Assembly: GCF_000017245.1 (NCBI RefSeq)
Contig: NC_009655.1
Span: 558,001 to 622,000, forward strand
Source of the DNA: Actinobacillus succinogenes 130Z
GTDB taxonomy: Bacteria > Pseudomonadota > Gammaproteobacteria > Enterobacterales > Pasteurellaceae
Reading direction: 5' to 3'
DNA length: 64,000 bases
The notes beneath the pieces were generated by a model that saw only the letters and a list, made by a program, of their open reading frames with translations, was not told the DNA's origin and did no database searches. Positions within the stretch are counted from its first letter, which is position 1. Every line of letters starts with the position of its first letter. Shown piece by piece: positions 28,591-37,058 of the stretch. The translations under genes and the position numbers were made by a program.

Positions 28591-29175
28591 TTAAACGTCT
28601 TTCGCCATTTCAAATTCAATCAACATCATCAAAATATGGATCACTTTAATGTGAATTTCCTGAATGCGATCCGCATAACGGAAATGCGGTACGCGGATTT
28701 CCACATCGGCTAAACCCGCCATTTCCCCGCCGTCTTTCCCTGTCATCGCGATCACTTTCATGTCTTTTTGTTTTGCCGCTTGAATTGCGTTTAACACGTT
28801 TTTGGAATTGCCGGATGTGGATAAACCGAACAATACGTCACCGGGTTTGCCGACCGCTTCCACATAACGGGAGAATACGTAATCGTAACCGAAATCGTTA
28901 CTGACACAGCTTAAATGGCTGACATCGGAAATGGCGATAGCCGGATAACCGGGACGGTTTTCACGGTAACGGCCGGTTAATTCCTCGGCGAAGTGCATGG
29001 CGTCGCAATGGGAACCGCCGTTGCCGCAGGAAAGCACTTTACCGCCTTGTTTGAAACTGTCGGAAATCAGTAATGCCGCCTGTTGAATTAATTTAATATT
29101 GTTTTCGTCCGCAATAAATTTTTGCAGCACGTCTTGCGCTTCTAGTAATTCCGTTTTGATTTGGTCTAAATACAT
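28591..29175 (-). CDS. gmhA: Sedoheptulose-7-phosphate isomerase GmhA
   Basis: A 194-residue SIS-domain enzyme converting sedoheptulose 7-phosphate to glycero-manno-heptose 7-phosphate, the first step of ADP-heptose synthesis for the lipooligosaccharide inner core. Landmarks are LSCGNGGSHCDAMHFAEELTGRY (about residues 50-72) and LFGLSTSGNSKNVLNA. The ATG at 29175 is chosen for its AAAGGAG site seven bases upstream and for length agreement with E. coli GmhA (192); the frame extends upstream without support. It is monocistronic. Confidence 0.95.
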   Translation of the reverse strand: MYLDQIKTELLEAQDVLQKFIADENNIKLIQQAALLISDSFKQGGKVLSCGNGGSHCDAMHFAEELTGRYRENRPGYPAIAISDVSHLSCVSNDFGYDYVFSRYVEAVGKPGDVLFGLSTSGNSKNVLNAIQAAKQKDMKVIAMTGKDGGEMAGLADVEIRVPHFRYADRIQEIHIKVIHILMMLIEFEMAKDV

Positions 29176-29361
29176 GAAGTTCTCCTTTGAATCGGTACGC
29201 CCGCAATGAGAGGTTGCGGGCAAAGTAGTATAGCAAAATTCGTCGGTACGCGACTACGGCTTAACAATTCGTTTTGCCCGTAAAAAATTTGTAATCGACG
29301 ATAACATAAAGTTCAAAAAACTCTCGTTTTTTTGACCGCACTTTGGGGATTCTTCTGATAA

Positions 29362-29622
29362 TCAAAGTTTGTCCGCATGGTGAATCAGCACGAATTTTTC
29401 CCATAGTTCGTCGTTGCTTTCCACATGCTGAGGATCCGCTATAATACATTTTGTGATGGGACAAACTTTTTGGCAGGTCGGCGTGTCATAATGACCGACG
29501 CATTCCGTGCACAGCGCGGGGTCGATTACATAGATTTCGTCACCGACGGAAATGGCGTCGTTCGGGCATTCCGGCAGGCACATATCGCAGTTTGTGCATT
29601 TGTCTGTAATGAGTAATGCCAT
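29362..29622 (-). CDS. yfhL: YfhL-family 4Fe-4S ferredoxin
   Basis: An 86-residue ferredoxin with two cluster-binding motifs, CTNCDMCLPECPNDAI (C9, C12, C15, C19) and CTECVGHYDTPTCQKVCP. The longer spacing in the second motif is typical of the YfhL/Alvin type of low-potential ferredoxin. Electron donor and acceptor are not established. It is divergent from the ribonuclease gene, with about 67 bases between. Confidence 0.92.
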   Translation of the reverse strand: MALLITDKCTNCDMCLPECPNDAISVGDEIYVIDPALCTECVGHYDTPTCQKVCPITKCIIADPQHVESNDELWEKFVLIHHADKL

Positions 29623-29689
29623 GGTGATCTTCGGTTAACAAAAAGTGCGGCGATTATAAAGAAATCAGGGCTAAAATTAAAGGTAAAAA

Positions 29690-30520
29690 ATGAATCAAAA
29701 ATATTTGAAATGGATTCGTATCGGAGCGGTGGCGTTGCTGGCGGCGTATTTTTATTTTTCGCAACGGTTAATTCCCAATGAAACGACACCAGAAAATCTG
29801 CCGCAACAGCAGCAAAAACAGGATAAAACGAGACAAAAAACGCAAAGTGCGGTCAGAAAAAACGATGTTTTTTCAGCAGCCGATTCAATTGATAGTAATG
29901 ACGCGACGACTAATCGCCGACAGACGGATACGCGTAAGCAAGCCAATGTTTCGGCGGATTACGATTACAACATGCGCGACGATGCGATCGGACAAAATGC
30001 CCATGCTCCTGTGGATTATTACATGTTAGTGCTGTCTTGGTCGCCGGCATTTTGTGATTCTCAAACCAAAAAATTCGGCGGCAATCTGCCGCCTTCGGTA
30101 CAGCAACAATGCGGGATGCAACGCCAATACGGTTGGGTGATCCACGGGTTGTGGCCGCAAAACCGCGCGGCGCGCGGGACGGCGGATCATCCGCGTTTTT
30201 GCCGCGGTGATTTGCCTCCGGTGGATTCTCGGGTAATTGAAAAGTATTTATCAGATAGTCCGAGTGCGGTTTTATTGCAGGGAGAATGGGAAAAGCACGG
30301 CGCTTGCGCCTTTCAATCGGCGGACGCCTATTTCCAAAAGCAACGGCAGTTATTCCGGAGTTTAACTTTGCCGACACAGAATATGGATCGCAAAGCCTTA
30401 TTCCGTTGGATGAAACAGCATAATCCGCCGCTGAAAAACGTGTTTATGCAAGCCAGCCGTCAGGAACTTTTTATCTGTTACGATCTAAACTGGAACGCGA
30501 TAAATTGCCCGTCCCGTTGA
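29690..30520 (+). CDS. rna: T2-family ribonuclease (RNase I-like), membrane-anchored or secreted
   Basis: A 276-residue endoribonuclease of the RNase T2 family. Both catalytic segments are intact: CAS-1 as WVIHGLWPQN (about 150-159) and CAS-2 as GEWEKHGAC (about 203-211). The histidines and the Glu/Lys are in place, and several cysteines fit the family disulfides. An N-terminal hydrophobic segment (residues 9-26) is followed by a low-complexity Gln/Lys/Asp-rich linker to about residue 105. That linker is unlike E. coli RNase I, which has a cleaved signal peptide. The catalytic domain is probably periplasmic. An uptake sequence encodes QSAVRK in the linker. Confidence 0.87.
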   Translation: MNQKYLKWIRIGAVALLAAYFYFSQRLIPNETTPENLPQQQQKQDKTRQKTQSAVRKNDVFSAADSIDSNDATTNRRQTDTRKQANVSADYDYNMRDDAIGQNAHAPVDYYMLVLSWSPAFCDSQTKKFGGNLPPSVQQQCGMQRQYGWVIHGLWPQNRAARGTADHPRFCRGDLPPVDSRVIEKYLSDSPSAVLLQGEWEKHGACAFQSADAYFQKQRQLFRSLTLPTQNMDRKALFRWMKQHNPPLKNVFMQASRQELFICYDLNWNAINCPSR

Positions 30521-30576
30521 AGGTGAAACGATTAAGCGTATTTGCAAATAAATCTCAATTATTTGATCTGAAACAG

Positions 30577-30604
30577 TTACAACCTAGCCATAACTGAGTA
30601 TAAT
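30577..30604 (+). promoter_or_regulatory. pgk promoter
   Basis: TTACAA (-35, 30577-30582) and TATAAT (-10, 30599-30604), 16 bases apart, about 45 bases upstream of the pgk start codon. Confidence 0.6.
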
Positions 30605-30649
30605 ATTTAAATGCAAAAATTTTATTATTTAACCAGAAGAGGATAAATT

Positions 30650-31825
30650 ATGTCAGTAATCAAAATGACCGACCTGGATTTAGCAGGAAAACGTGTTTTT
30701 ATTCGCGCCGATTTAAACGTGCCGGTAAAAGACGGTAAAGTGGCGTCCGATGCACGTATCCGCGCGACTATCCCGACACTTAAACTTGCGTTGGAAAAAG
30801 GCGCGAAAGTGATGGTTACGTCTCATTTAGGTCGTCCGACCGAAGGCGAATTCAAACCGGAAGATTCATTACAACCGGTGGTTGATTACTTAAATAATGC
30901 GGAGCTTGGCGTGCCTGTCCGCTTAGTGCAAAACTATCTGGACGGGGTGGATGTGCAAGCAGGCGAAATCGTGGTGCTTGAAAACGTACGCGTTAACAAA
31001 GGCGAAAAGAAAAACGATCCTGAATTAGGTAAAAAATATGCCGCACTTTGCGACGTATTCGTCATGGACGCTTTCGGTACGGCACACCGTGCGCAGGCTT
31101 CGACTTACGGCGTAGCGGAATATGCACCGGTTGCTTGCGCCGGTCCGTTATTAGCGGCGGAACTAGACGCATTAGGTAAAGCGTTAAAAGAACCGCAACG
31201 TCCGATGTTGGCGATTGTGGGCGGTTCAAAAGTTTCCACGAAATTAACTGTGTTGGATTCTCTTTCAAAAATTGCGGATCAATTAATCGTGGGCGGCGGT
31301 ATCGCGAATACTTTTATTGCTGCGGAAGGTCATAATGTGGGTAAATCTTTATATGAAGAGGATTTAATCCCGGAAGCGAAACGTTTAGCCGCTGCCACTA
31401 ACATTCCGGTGCCGGTTGATGTACGCGTCGGTACGGAATTCTCCGAAAGCGCACCGGCGACTGAAAAATCCGTGACTGAAGTACGGGCGGACGAATCAAT
31501 CTTTGACATCGGCGACAAATCCGCTGAAGAATTAGCGAAAATCATCAAATCGGCGAAAACTATTCTTTGGAACGGTCCGGTGGGGGTATTTGAATTCCCG
31601 AACTTCCGTAAAGGGACTGAAGTGGTTTCGAATGCTATCGCAGAAGCAACGGCAAACGGCGCATTCTCTATCGCAGGCGGCGGTGACACATTAGCGGCAA
31701 TCGATTTGTTCGGTATCAAAGATAAAATTTCTTATATCTCAACCGGTGGCGGCGCATTTTTAGAATTCGTGGAAGGTAAAGTCTTGCCGGCAGTTGAAAT
31801 TTTAGAGAAACGTGCAAACGGTTAA
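30650..31825 (+). CDS. pgk: Phosphoglycerate kinase
   Basis: Cytoplasmic glycolytic enzyme making ATP and 3-phosphoglycerate from 1,3-bisphosphoglycerate. The 391-residue protein (E. coli 387) has RVFIRADLNVPVKDGKV, TSHLGRP, LLAAELDALG and the C-terminal GGGDTLAAID and STGGGAFLEF. An AGAGGA ribosome site precedes the ATG. fba follows 103 bases later with a REP-like repeat in the gap. The E. coli order is epd-pgk-fbaA; epd is not adjacent here. Confidence 0.97.
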   Translation: MSVIKMTDLDLAGKRVFIRADLNVPVKDGKVASDARIRATIPTLKLALEKGAKVMVTSHLGRPTEGEFKPEDSLQPVVDYLNNAELGVPVRLVQNYLDGVDVQAGEIVVLENVRVNKGEKKNDPELGKKYAALCDVFVMDAFGTAHRAQASTYGVAEYAPVACAGPLLAAELDALGKALKEPQRPMLAIVGGSKVSTKLTVLDSLSKIADQLIVGGGIANTFIAAEGHNVGKSLYEEDLIPEAKRLAAATNIPVPVDVRVGTEFSESAPATEKSVTEVRADESIFDIGDKSAEELAKIIKSAKTILWNGPVGVFEFPNFRKGTEVVSNAIAEATANGAFSIAGGGDTLAAIDLFGIKDKISYISTGGGAFLEFVEGKVLPAVEILEKRANG

Positions 31826-31886
31826 TTTCTTTTAACTTCCCCCCTCTTTCTGCAGCAGGGGAAAATAAGTACAATTTTTATTTTAC

Positions 31887-31910
31887 GGTGCGTGGGCAAA
31901 CGCACCCTAC
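31887..31910 (+). repeat. REP-like hairpin, GGTGCGT...ACGCACCCTAC
   Basis: GGTGCGT and ACGCACC form a 7-base stem with a GGGCAA loop, ending in CCTAC. It is identical at 19 of 24 positions to the right half of the doublet between carA and carB (41548-41571). It lies between pgk and fba and is a likely single copy of the same repeat family. Confidence 0.65.
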
Positions 31911-31928
31911 ATAAAAGGAAAAACAAAA

Positions 31929-33008
31929 ATGGCTAAATTATTAGACATCGTAAAACCCGGCGTATTAACTGGCGATGACGTTTCAAAAGTATTTGCATAC
32001 GCAAAAGAAAACGGCTTCGCAATTCCTGCAGTAAACTGTGTGGGCTCAGACTCTGTCAACGCTGTTTTAGAAACTGCAGCACGTGTAAAAGCGCCTGTAA
32101 TTATTCAATTCTCTAACGGCGGCGCTTCATTCTACGCAGGTAAAGGCGTGAAACCTGCAAGCGGCATTCGTCCGGATGTGTTAGGTGCTATCGCCGGTGC
32201 AAAACACGTACATACTTTAGCCGCTGAATACGGCGTGCCGGTGATTCTTCACACCGATCACTGCGCAAAAAAATTACTGCCATGGGTGGACGGCTTATTA
32301 GACGCAGGTGAAAAACATTTTGCCGAAACCGGTAAACCGTTGTTCTCTTCGCATATGCTGGATCTTTCGGAAGAGCCAATGGAAGAAAATATGGCGATTT
32401 GCCGTAAATATCTGGAACGCATGGACAAAATGGGTATGACCCTTGAAATCGAAATCGGTATTACCGGTGGTGAAGAAGACGGCGTAGACAATTCTGATGT
32501 GGATGAATCACGTTTATATACCCAACCGGAAGACGTATTATATGTTTATGATCAATTAAATCCGGTAAGTTCCCGTTTTACTGTGGCTGCGGCATTTGGT
32601 AACGTACACGGCGTTTACAAACCGGGCAACGTAAAATTAAAACCGTCTATCTTAGGGGCTTCCCAGGAATTCGTAGCGAAAGAACGCAATCTTGCGGCCA
32701 AACCGATTAATTTCGTATTCCACGGCGGTTCAGGTTCTTCAACCGAAGAAATTCGCGAGGCCATCGGCTACGGTGCCATCAAAATGAACATTGACACCGA
32801 TACCCAATGGGCGGCTTGGGACGGTATTCTTCAATTCTACAAAGCAAACGAAGCTTACCTGCAAGGTCAATTAGGCAACCCTGAAGGCCCTGACGCACCA
32901 AATAAAAAATACTATGATCCGCGTGTTTGGTTACGTAAGATGGAAGAATCCATGTCTAAACGCTTAGAAAAATCTTTCCAAGATTTAAACTGCGTCGACG
33001 TATTATAA
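31929..33008 (+). CDS. fbaA: Class II fructose-bisphosphate aldolase
   Basis: Zinc-dependent aldolase interconverting fructose 1,6-bisphosphate with glyceraldehyde 3-phosphate and dihydroxyacetone phosphate. The 359-residue length equals E. coli FbaA. Zinc and active-site stretches are visible: LHTDHCAKK (about 107-115), GITGGEEDGVDNSD and FVFHGGSGSSTEEI. It lies downstream of pgk as in E. coli and is probably co-transcribed. A terminator follows at 33032. Confidence 0.97.
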   Translation: MAKLLDIVKPGVLTGDDVSKVFAYAKENGFAIPAVNCVGSDSVNAVLETAARVKAPVIIQFSNGGASFYAGKGVKPASGIRPDVLGAIAGAKHVHTLAAEYGVPVILHTDHCAKKLLPWVDGLLDAGEKHFAETGKPLFSSHMLDLSEEPMEENMAICRKYLERMDKMGMTLEIEIGITGGEEDGVDNSDVDESRLYTQPEDVLYVYDQLNPVSSRFTVAAAFGNVHGVYKPGNVKLKPSILGASQEFVAKERNLAAKPINFVFHGGSGSSTEEIREAIGYGAIKMNIDTDTQWAAWDGILQFYKANEAYLQGQLGNPEGPDAPNKKYYDPRVWLRKMEESMSKRLEKSFQDLNCVDVL

Positions 33009-33031
33009 TTCCTGTTAAAATAGGCTAGAAT

Positions 33032-33069
33032 AAGACCGCACCTTCGGTATAAAGGTGCGGTCTTTTTTG
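33032..33069 (+). terminator. fbaA terminator
   Basis: AAGACCGCACC (33032-33042) and GGTGCGGTCTT (33054-33064), perfect stem, followed by T run. Resembles a degenerate inverted uptake-sequence pair (one base off the core). Confidence 0.88.
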
Positions 33070-33085
33070 TTTTACGGGATCCGTT

Positions 33086-34333
33086 ATGCAACTGCTTAGA
33101 TTTAAAAAATTGCCTATTTGGCTGAACGTGCTCACGGCAGCATTTATTTTAACCGTTTTTGTCCTTAAACCCGTGCATAACGCAGCGTTCATCGCTTTAG
33201 TGTTGCTGGGATTGGCATATAGTTTTACGCTTTTGAAAAATAAACAATCCTTCGCGTTAACAAAAGAAGATAAATGGTTTTGTTATGCCGTATTGTTTTA
33301 TATTATCGTCCGTTTGATTACGTTCGGTTTTCATGATGATCGTTGGCGACACGTGGATGTCGTAAGCCAGTTATTGGCGTTTTTACCTACATATTTCCTG
33401 TTGCGGAAATTTAAAATTTGTCTGAACGCCTTATTTATCGCCATTCCGTGCAGTGCCGTCATTGGCTTTGTCGTTGCTGCTTATGATCGTCTGTATCTCG
33501 GTTTACGTTTACCCTTCGGTAATATGATTCATATTCAAGCCGGTGATATGGCGTTATCTTTAGGCTGGTTATCTTTTCCTTTATTCTTTTATGCACTGAA
33601 GAAAAAACAGAAAATTCTGACCGCACTTTGCTTACTCGGTATCTTGGGCGGGTTAGGCGCCAGCGTGCTGTCCACAGCACGCGGCGGGTGGATTAGTTTG
33701 CCACCGGTACTGCTTGTACTGATTTATATTTTTCGTCAGCAACTTTCTAAAAAATTCTTAGCCGGTTTGTGTACATTGGTGGTTGTAGGGGCCGTGGTAT
33801 TATTTATGATTCCGCAAACGCAAGTAAGCCAGCGTATTCATCAGGCACATAGCGATATTGTAAATTATTTCGAGAAAAATAACCCGAATACCTCTATTGG
33901 TGCGCGTTTTGAAATGTGGAAAGGCGCATTAATGATAGCACAGGAACATCCGTTAGCCGGTGTGGGAGAAGATGCGTTCAAAACGCACTTTAAACGCTAT
34001 GCGACGGAAGGCAAAATGGCGAAATCCGCCAGTATTTATGCTCATGCCCATAATCTTTATCTGGACAGTTTGGCGAAAAACGGAATTTTCGGTTTGTTAT
34101 CGTTATTGCTCGTATTTTTCGTGCCTTTGCGTAAATTCTGGCGGACGGCTAAATCTGCGGATTTAAATCAAAAAACTATCGGTGCGTTAGGCGTTGTTCA
34201 TGTGGTCGCCGTGTTGTTTTACGGCATGAGCGAAGCCTTTTTCTCTTTACACGCCACGCAAATGTTTTATTTCTTTTTAGCGTTTGTACTGTATTCTATG
34301 ACGGAATCTGCTCAAACCGAATCCCCAAAATAA
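33086..34333 (+). CDS. waaL: O-antigen ligase-family membrane protein (WaaL/RfaL-like)
   Basis: A 415-residue inner-membrane protein with about ten hydrophobic segments and a large periplasmic loop, the Wzy_C/WaaL topology. The loop contains the family pattern ARFEMWKGALMIAQEHPLAGVGEDAFKTHF (about residues 273-302) and HAHNLYLDSLAKNGIFGLL, with the conserved histidine. Such proteins join a glycan to the lipid A-core or polymerise O-units. Pasteurellaceae usually make short lipooligosaccharide, so the substrate may be a single oligosaccharide unit. An uptake sequence lies within it. Confidence 0.83.
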   Translation: MQLLRFKKLPIWLNVLTAAFILTVFVLKPVHNAAFIALVLLGLAYSFTLLKNKQSFALTKEDKWFCYAVLFYIIVRLITFGFHDDRWRHVDVVSQLLAFLPTYFLLRKFKICLNALFIAIPCSAVIGFVVAAYDRLYLGLRLPFGNMIHIQAGDMALSLGWLSFPLFFYALKKKQKILTALCLLGILGGLGASVLSTARGGWISLPPVLLVLIYIFRQQLSKKFLAGLCTLVVVGAVVLFMIPQTQVSQRIHQAHSDIVNYFEKNNPNTSIGARFEMWKGALMIAQEHPLAGVGEDAFKTHFKRYATEGKMAKSASIYAHAHNLYLDSLAKNGIFGLLSLLLVFFVPLRKFWRTAKSADLNQKTIGALGVVHVVAVLFYGMSEAFFSLHATQMFYFFLAFVLYSMTESAQTESPK

Positions 34334-34342
34334 TACCGTAAA

Positions 34343-34371
34343 AAAAACAGCACGTTACCGTGCTGTTTTTT
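34343..34371. terminator. bidirectional terminator between waaL and yggL
   Basis: ACAGCACG and CGTGCTGT pair around TTAC, extended by A runs on one side and T runs on the other, so it can work in both directions. Confidence 0.85.
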
Positions 34372-34394
34372 ATGATGGCACTAGGTGCCGGAAT

Positions 34395-34739
34395 TCAGGC
34401 GTTTTTAACCGGATAATCCCACCAAATATCAAATAATTCACTGATTTCCACTTGTTGAACGCCGTTGGCTTCCAACCAGTCTTTCACTAATTTGCGGTGA
34501 GATTCATCGCATTTGCCTAATTTTTCCAGACAAACCAACCCTTCCCAGCGTAAGTAACCGCTGCCTTCATAAGCCAGACCGTTGGGCTGGATGAGTTCGC
34601 GAATAAAGCGATCCACCACTTCGTCGACGGTCTCAATGGCGGTGCCTTCCGCAAATTGCCAGTTTACTAAGAAGCCCAGTTCTTGGAATTCGGCCAAGTG
34701 CATTTTTTTACGTTGGCGCGCATTACGTTTGATAGCCAT
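34395..34739 (-). CDS. yggL: YggL family (DUF469) protein
   Basis: A 114-residue cytoplasmic protein of the YggL/DUF469 family; E. coli YggL has been linked to the 50S subunit, but a firm function is lacking. The N-terminus MAIKRNARQRKKMHLAEFQELGF is characteristic. It starts 23 bases after the end of trmB with AGGAG ahead of its ATG, so it is the second gene of a trmB-yggL operon, as in enterobacteria. Confidence 0.9.
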   Translation of the reverse strand: MAIKRNARQRKKMHLAEFQELGFLVNWQFAEGTAIETVDEVVDRFIRELIQPNGLAYEGSGYLRWEGLVCLEKLGKCDESHRKLVKDWLEANGVQQVEISELFDIWWDYPVKNA

Positions 34740-34762
34740 AATATTCTCCTGTTATGTGGTGG

Positions 34763-35521
34763 TTAATTTTTGATGAAATATAAATCCCAAATGCCGTGCC
34801 CGAGTTTTTGCCCGCGTTGTTCGAATTTGGTTAACGGACGAAAATCAGGACGGGGAATGAAATCACCGGTTTCGGAAATATTGCGAATTCCGACCGCACT
34901 TTGCACGGATTGTAACACGTTCAGCATATGTTCGGCATAATTTTGCCAGTCGGTGGCGAAATGAATAAAGCCGCCGGATGTGAGTTTTTGTGTCACGGTT
35001 TTCACAAACTGCGGTTGCACAATGCGGCGTTTATGGTGTTTCGCTTTATGCCAGGGATCCGGGAAAAACAGTTGTAAACCGCCAAGGGAACGGTCGGCAA
35101 TACAATCGCGCAGAATTTCCGTGGCGTCATGACAAATCACCCGTAGATTTTTTATCCCTTTTTCCAGCGCGTAGGCCAGACAAGCGCCCACCCCCGGCGT
35201 ATGCACTTCAATGCCGAGATAATTTTTATCGGGATTTTGTTGTGCCATCTCCACCAGAGACTTTCCCATGCCGAAGCCGATTTCCAGAATGACCGGGTTG
35301 TGGTTACCGTAAATAGCCGGAAAATCAAAAGGTTCGGTTTGATAGTCCAAGCCGTAATTCGACCAATTGTCATTCATCATTTGACGTTGGTATTCGCTTA
35401 AACGTCCGGTACGTAAAACGAAGCTGCGGATTTTACGTTTATAACGTCCGTCCTCGGTAAATTCAGCGGTTTCGACGGTTTTTCGCTTTTGATCGGCAAA
35501 AGTCTTTTTGAGTTCTGTCAT
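34763..35521 (-). CDS. trmB: tRNA (guanine-46 N7)-methyltransferase TrmB
   Basis: SAM-dependent enzyme forming 7-methylguanosine at position 46 of the tRNA variable loop. The 252-residue protein has the SAM-binding loop LEIGFGMGKSLVEMA (about 95-109), the acidic GIEVH strand end, and LQLFFPDPWHKAKHHKRRIV, the family hallmark. It is divergent from mutY with about 140 bases between, including an uptake sequence. Confidence 0.96.
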   Translation of the reverse strand: MTELKKTFADQKRKTVETAEFTEDGRYKRKIRSFVLRTGRLSEYQRQMMNDNWSNYGLDYQTEPFDFPAIYGNHNPVILEIGFGMGKSLVEMAQQNPDKNYLGIEVHTPGVGACLAYALEKGIKNLRVICHDATEILRDCIADRSLGGLQLFFPDPWHKAKHHKRRIVQPQFVKTVTQKLTSGGFIHFATDWQNYAEHMLNVLQSVQSAVGIRNISETGDFIPRPDFRPLTKFEQRGQKLGHGIWDLYFIKN

Positions 35522-35662
35522 AAATTTTTCGTTATCGTTAAATTGGCGGAGGATTATACGGTTTTTACCGTTTTTTGCAAAGTGCGGTCAAATTTTTTCA
35601 CGTTTTGTTCGTTTTATAGCTGTGTTAGAATTTTCAGCCTTCAATTTAGGATTAGGATTTTT

Positions 35663-36784
35663 ATGCAAGCTCAATCTTTTTCATCTTCGCTTTTTGCCCG
35701 CGCCGTTTTGGCTTGGTTTGAACAGTTCGGACGCAAGCATTTGCCGTGGCAGCAGCATAAAACCCTGTACGGTGTATGGCTGTCGGAAGTCATGTTGCAG
35801 CAAACTCAAGTGGCGACGGTGATTCCTTATTTTGAACGGTTTATCGAAACCTTTCCGAATGTGACCGCACTTGCGGATGCTTCACAGGACGAAGTACTGC
35901 ATTTGTGGATGGGATTAGGCTATTATGCCCGCGCTCGCAATCTGCATAAGGCAGCTCAGCAGATTCGGGATGAATTTCGAGGCGAATTTCCGACGGAATT
36001 TGAACAGGTGTGGTCGCTGGCTGGCATTGGTCGTAGCACGGCGGGCGCGATTTTGTCTTCCGTATTGGGGCAACCTTATCCGATTTTAGACGGCAATGTG
36101 AAGCGGGTGCTTGCCCGTTATTTTCTGGTTGAAGGCTGGGCGGGCGATAAAAAAGTGGAAGATCGGTTGTGGGGGTTAAGTGCCGAGGTGACACCCAGAG
36201 ATCGTACTGCGGATTTTAATCAGGCGATGATGGACCTCGGCGCGTTGGTATGTACCCGTTCCAAGCCGAAATGCGCTCTTTGTCCGTTGAGAGAGAAGTG
36301 CGGCGCACGTTTGACGGAGGCGTGGAAAGATTATCCGGCGAAAAAACCGAAGAAAAGCCTGCCGGAACGAACGGGTTATTTTCTGTTATTGGAACATGAG
36401 GGTAAAATTGCACTGGAACAGCGACCGAGTACGGGATTGTGGGGCGGATTGTATTGTTTTCCTCAGTTCGACAGCAAATCCGAATTGCTGGATTATCTGC
36501 GTCAGCAGGGCGTCACAACATATCGGGAGTGGACGGGATTCCGCCATACTTTCAGTCATTTCCATTTGGATATTTATCCTATTTATGCTGAACTTACGCC
36601 GAAAAAACGTGACGAAGATCGCAGCGATTGGAAAAAAATCGAAGAAAACCCGCGAGAATACCAATCTTCGGTATCAAGTGCGGTCAAATATTGGTATGAT
36701 TTGCAAAATCCTGATCAAATCGGGTTGGCAACCCCCGTCAAAAATTTATTACTTCAATTTAAAAAAGGACATAGTTATGGCTAG
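35663..36784 (+). CDS. mutY: Adenine DNA glycosylase MutY
   Basis: Base-excision enzyme removing adenine mispaired with 8-oxoguanine or guanine. The 373-residue protein shows the HhH region SLAGIGRSTAGAIL, the catalytic aspartate in LDGNVKRVLARYF, and the 4Fe-4S loop CTRSKPKCALCPLREKC. A C-terminal NUDIX-like domain follows (RTGYFLLLEHEGKIALEQRP onward). The catalytic glutamate lies in WLSEVMLQQTQV. The ATG at 35663 matches the family start; an upstream open frame to 35489 is not supported. It overlaps yggX by 8 bases, and the operon continues to mltC as in E. coli. Confidence 0.96.
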   Translation: MQAQSFSSSLFARAVLAWFEQFGRKHLPWQQHKTLYGVWLSEVMLQQTQVATVIPYFERFIETFPNVTALADASQDEVLHLWMGLGYYARARNLHKAAQQIRDEFRGEFPTEFEQVWSLAGIGRSTAGAILSSVLGQPYPILDGNVKRVLARYFLVEGWAGDKKVEDRLWGLSAEVTPRDRTADFNQAMMDLGALVCTRSKPKCALCPLREKCGARLTEAWKDYPAKKPKKSLPERTGYFLLLEHEGKIALEQRPSTGLWGGLYCFPQFDSKSELLDYLRQQGVTTYREWTGFRHTFSHFHLDIYPIYAELTPKKRDEDRSDWKKIEENPREYQSSVSSAVKYWYDLQNPDQIGLATPVKNLLLQFKKGHSYG

Positions 36785-37049
36785 AACCGTATTCTGCGAA
36801 CATTTAAAGCAAGAAGCAGAAGGCCTGGATTTTCAATTATATCCGGGCGAGTTGGGTAAACGTATTTTCGAGCATATCAGCAAACAGGCGTGGGGCGATT
36901 GGCTGAAAAAACAAACTATGCTGGTGAATGAGAAAAAACTGAATATGATGAATGCCGAACATCGTAAATTACTTGAACAGGAAATGGTAAATTTTTTATT
37001 TGAAGGCAAAGATGTGCATATTGAAGGCTATGTTCCACCGGAAAAATAA
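36777..37049 (+). CDS. yggX: YggX, Fe(II)-trafficking protein
   Basis: A 90-residue cytoplasmic protein that protects iron-sulfur clusters from oxidation. It begins MARTVFCEHLKQEAEGLDFQ with the conserved Cys7 and ends VHIEGYVPPEK, like E. coli YggX (91). The start overlaps the mutY stop by 8 bases, and AAAAAGGAC upstream serves as ribosome site. Its pairing with the iron-sulfur enzyme MutY is conserved in gamma-proteobacteria. Confidence 0.96.
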   Translation: MARTVFCEHLKQEAEGLDFQLYPGELGKRIFEHISKQAWGDWLKKQTMLVNEKKLNMMNAEHRKLLEQEMVNFLFEGKDVHIEGYVPPEK

Positions 37050-37058
37050 TTCAGAAAT

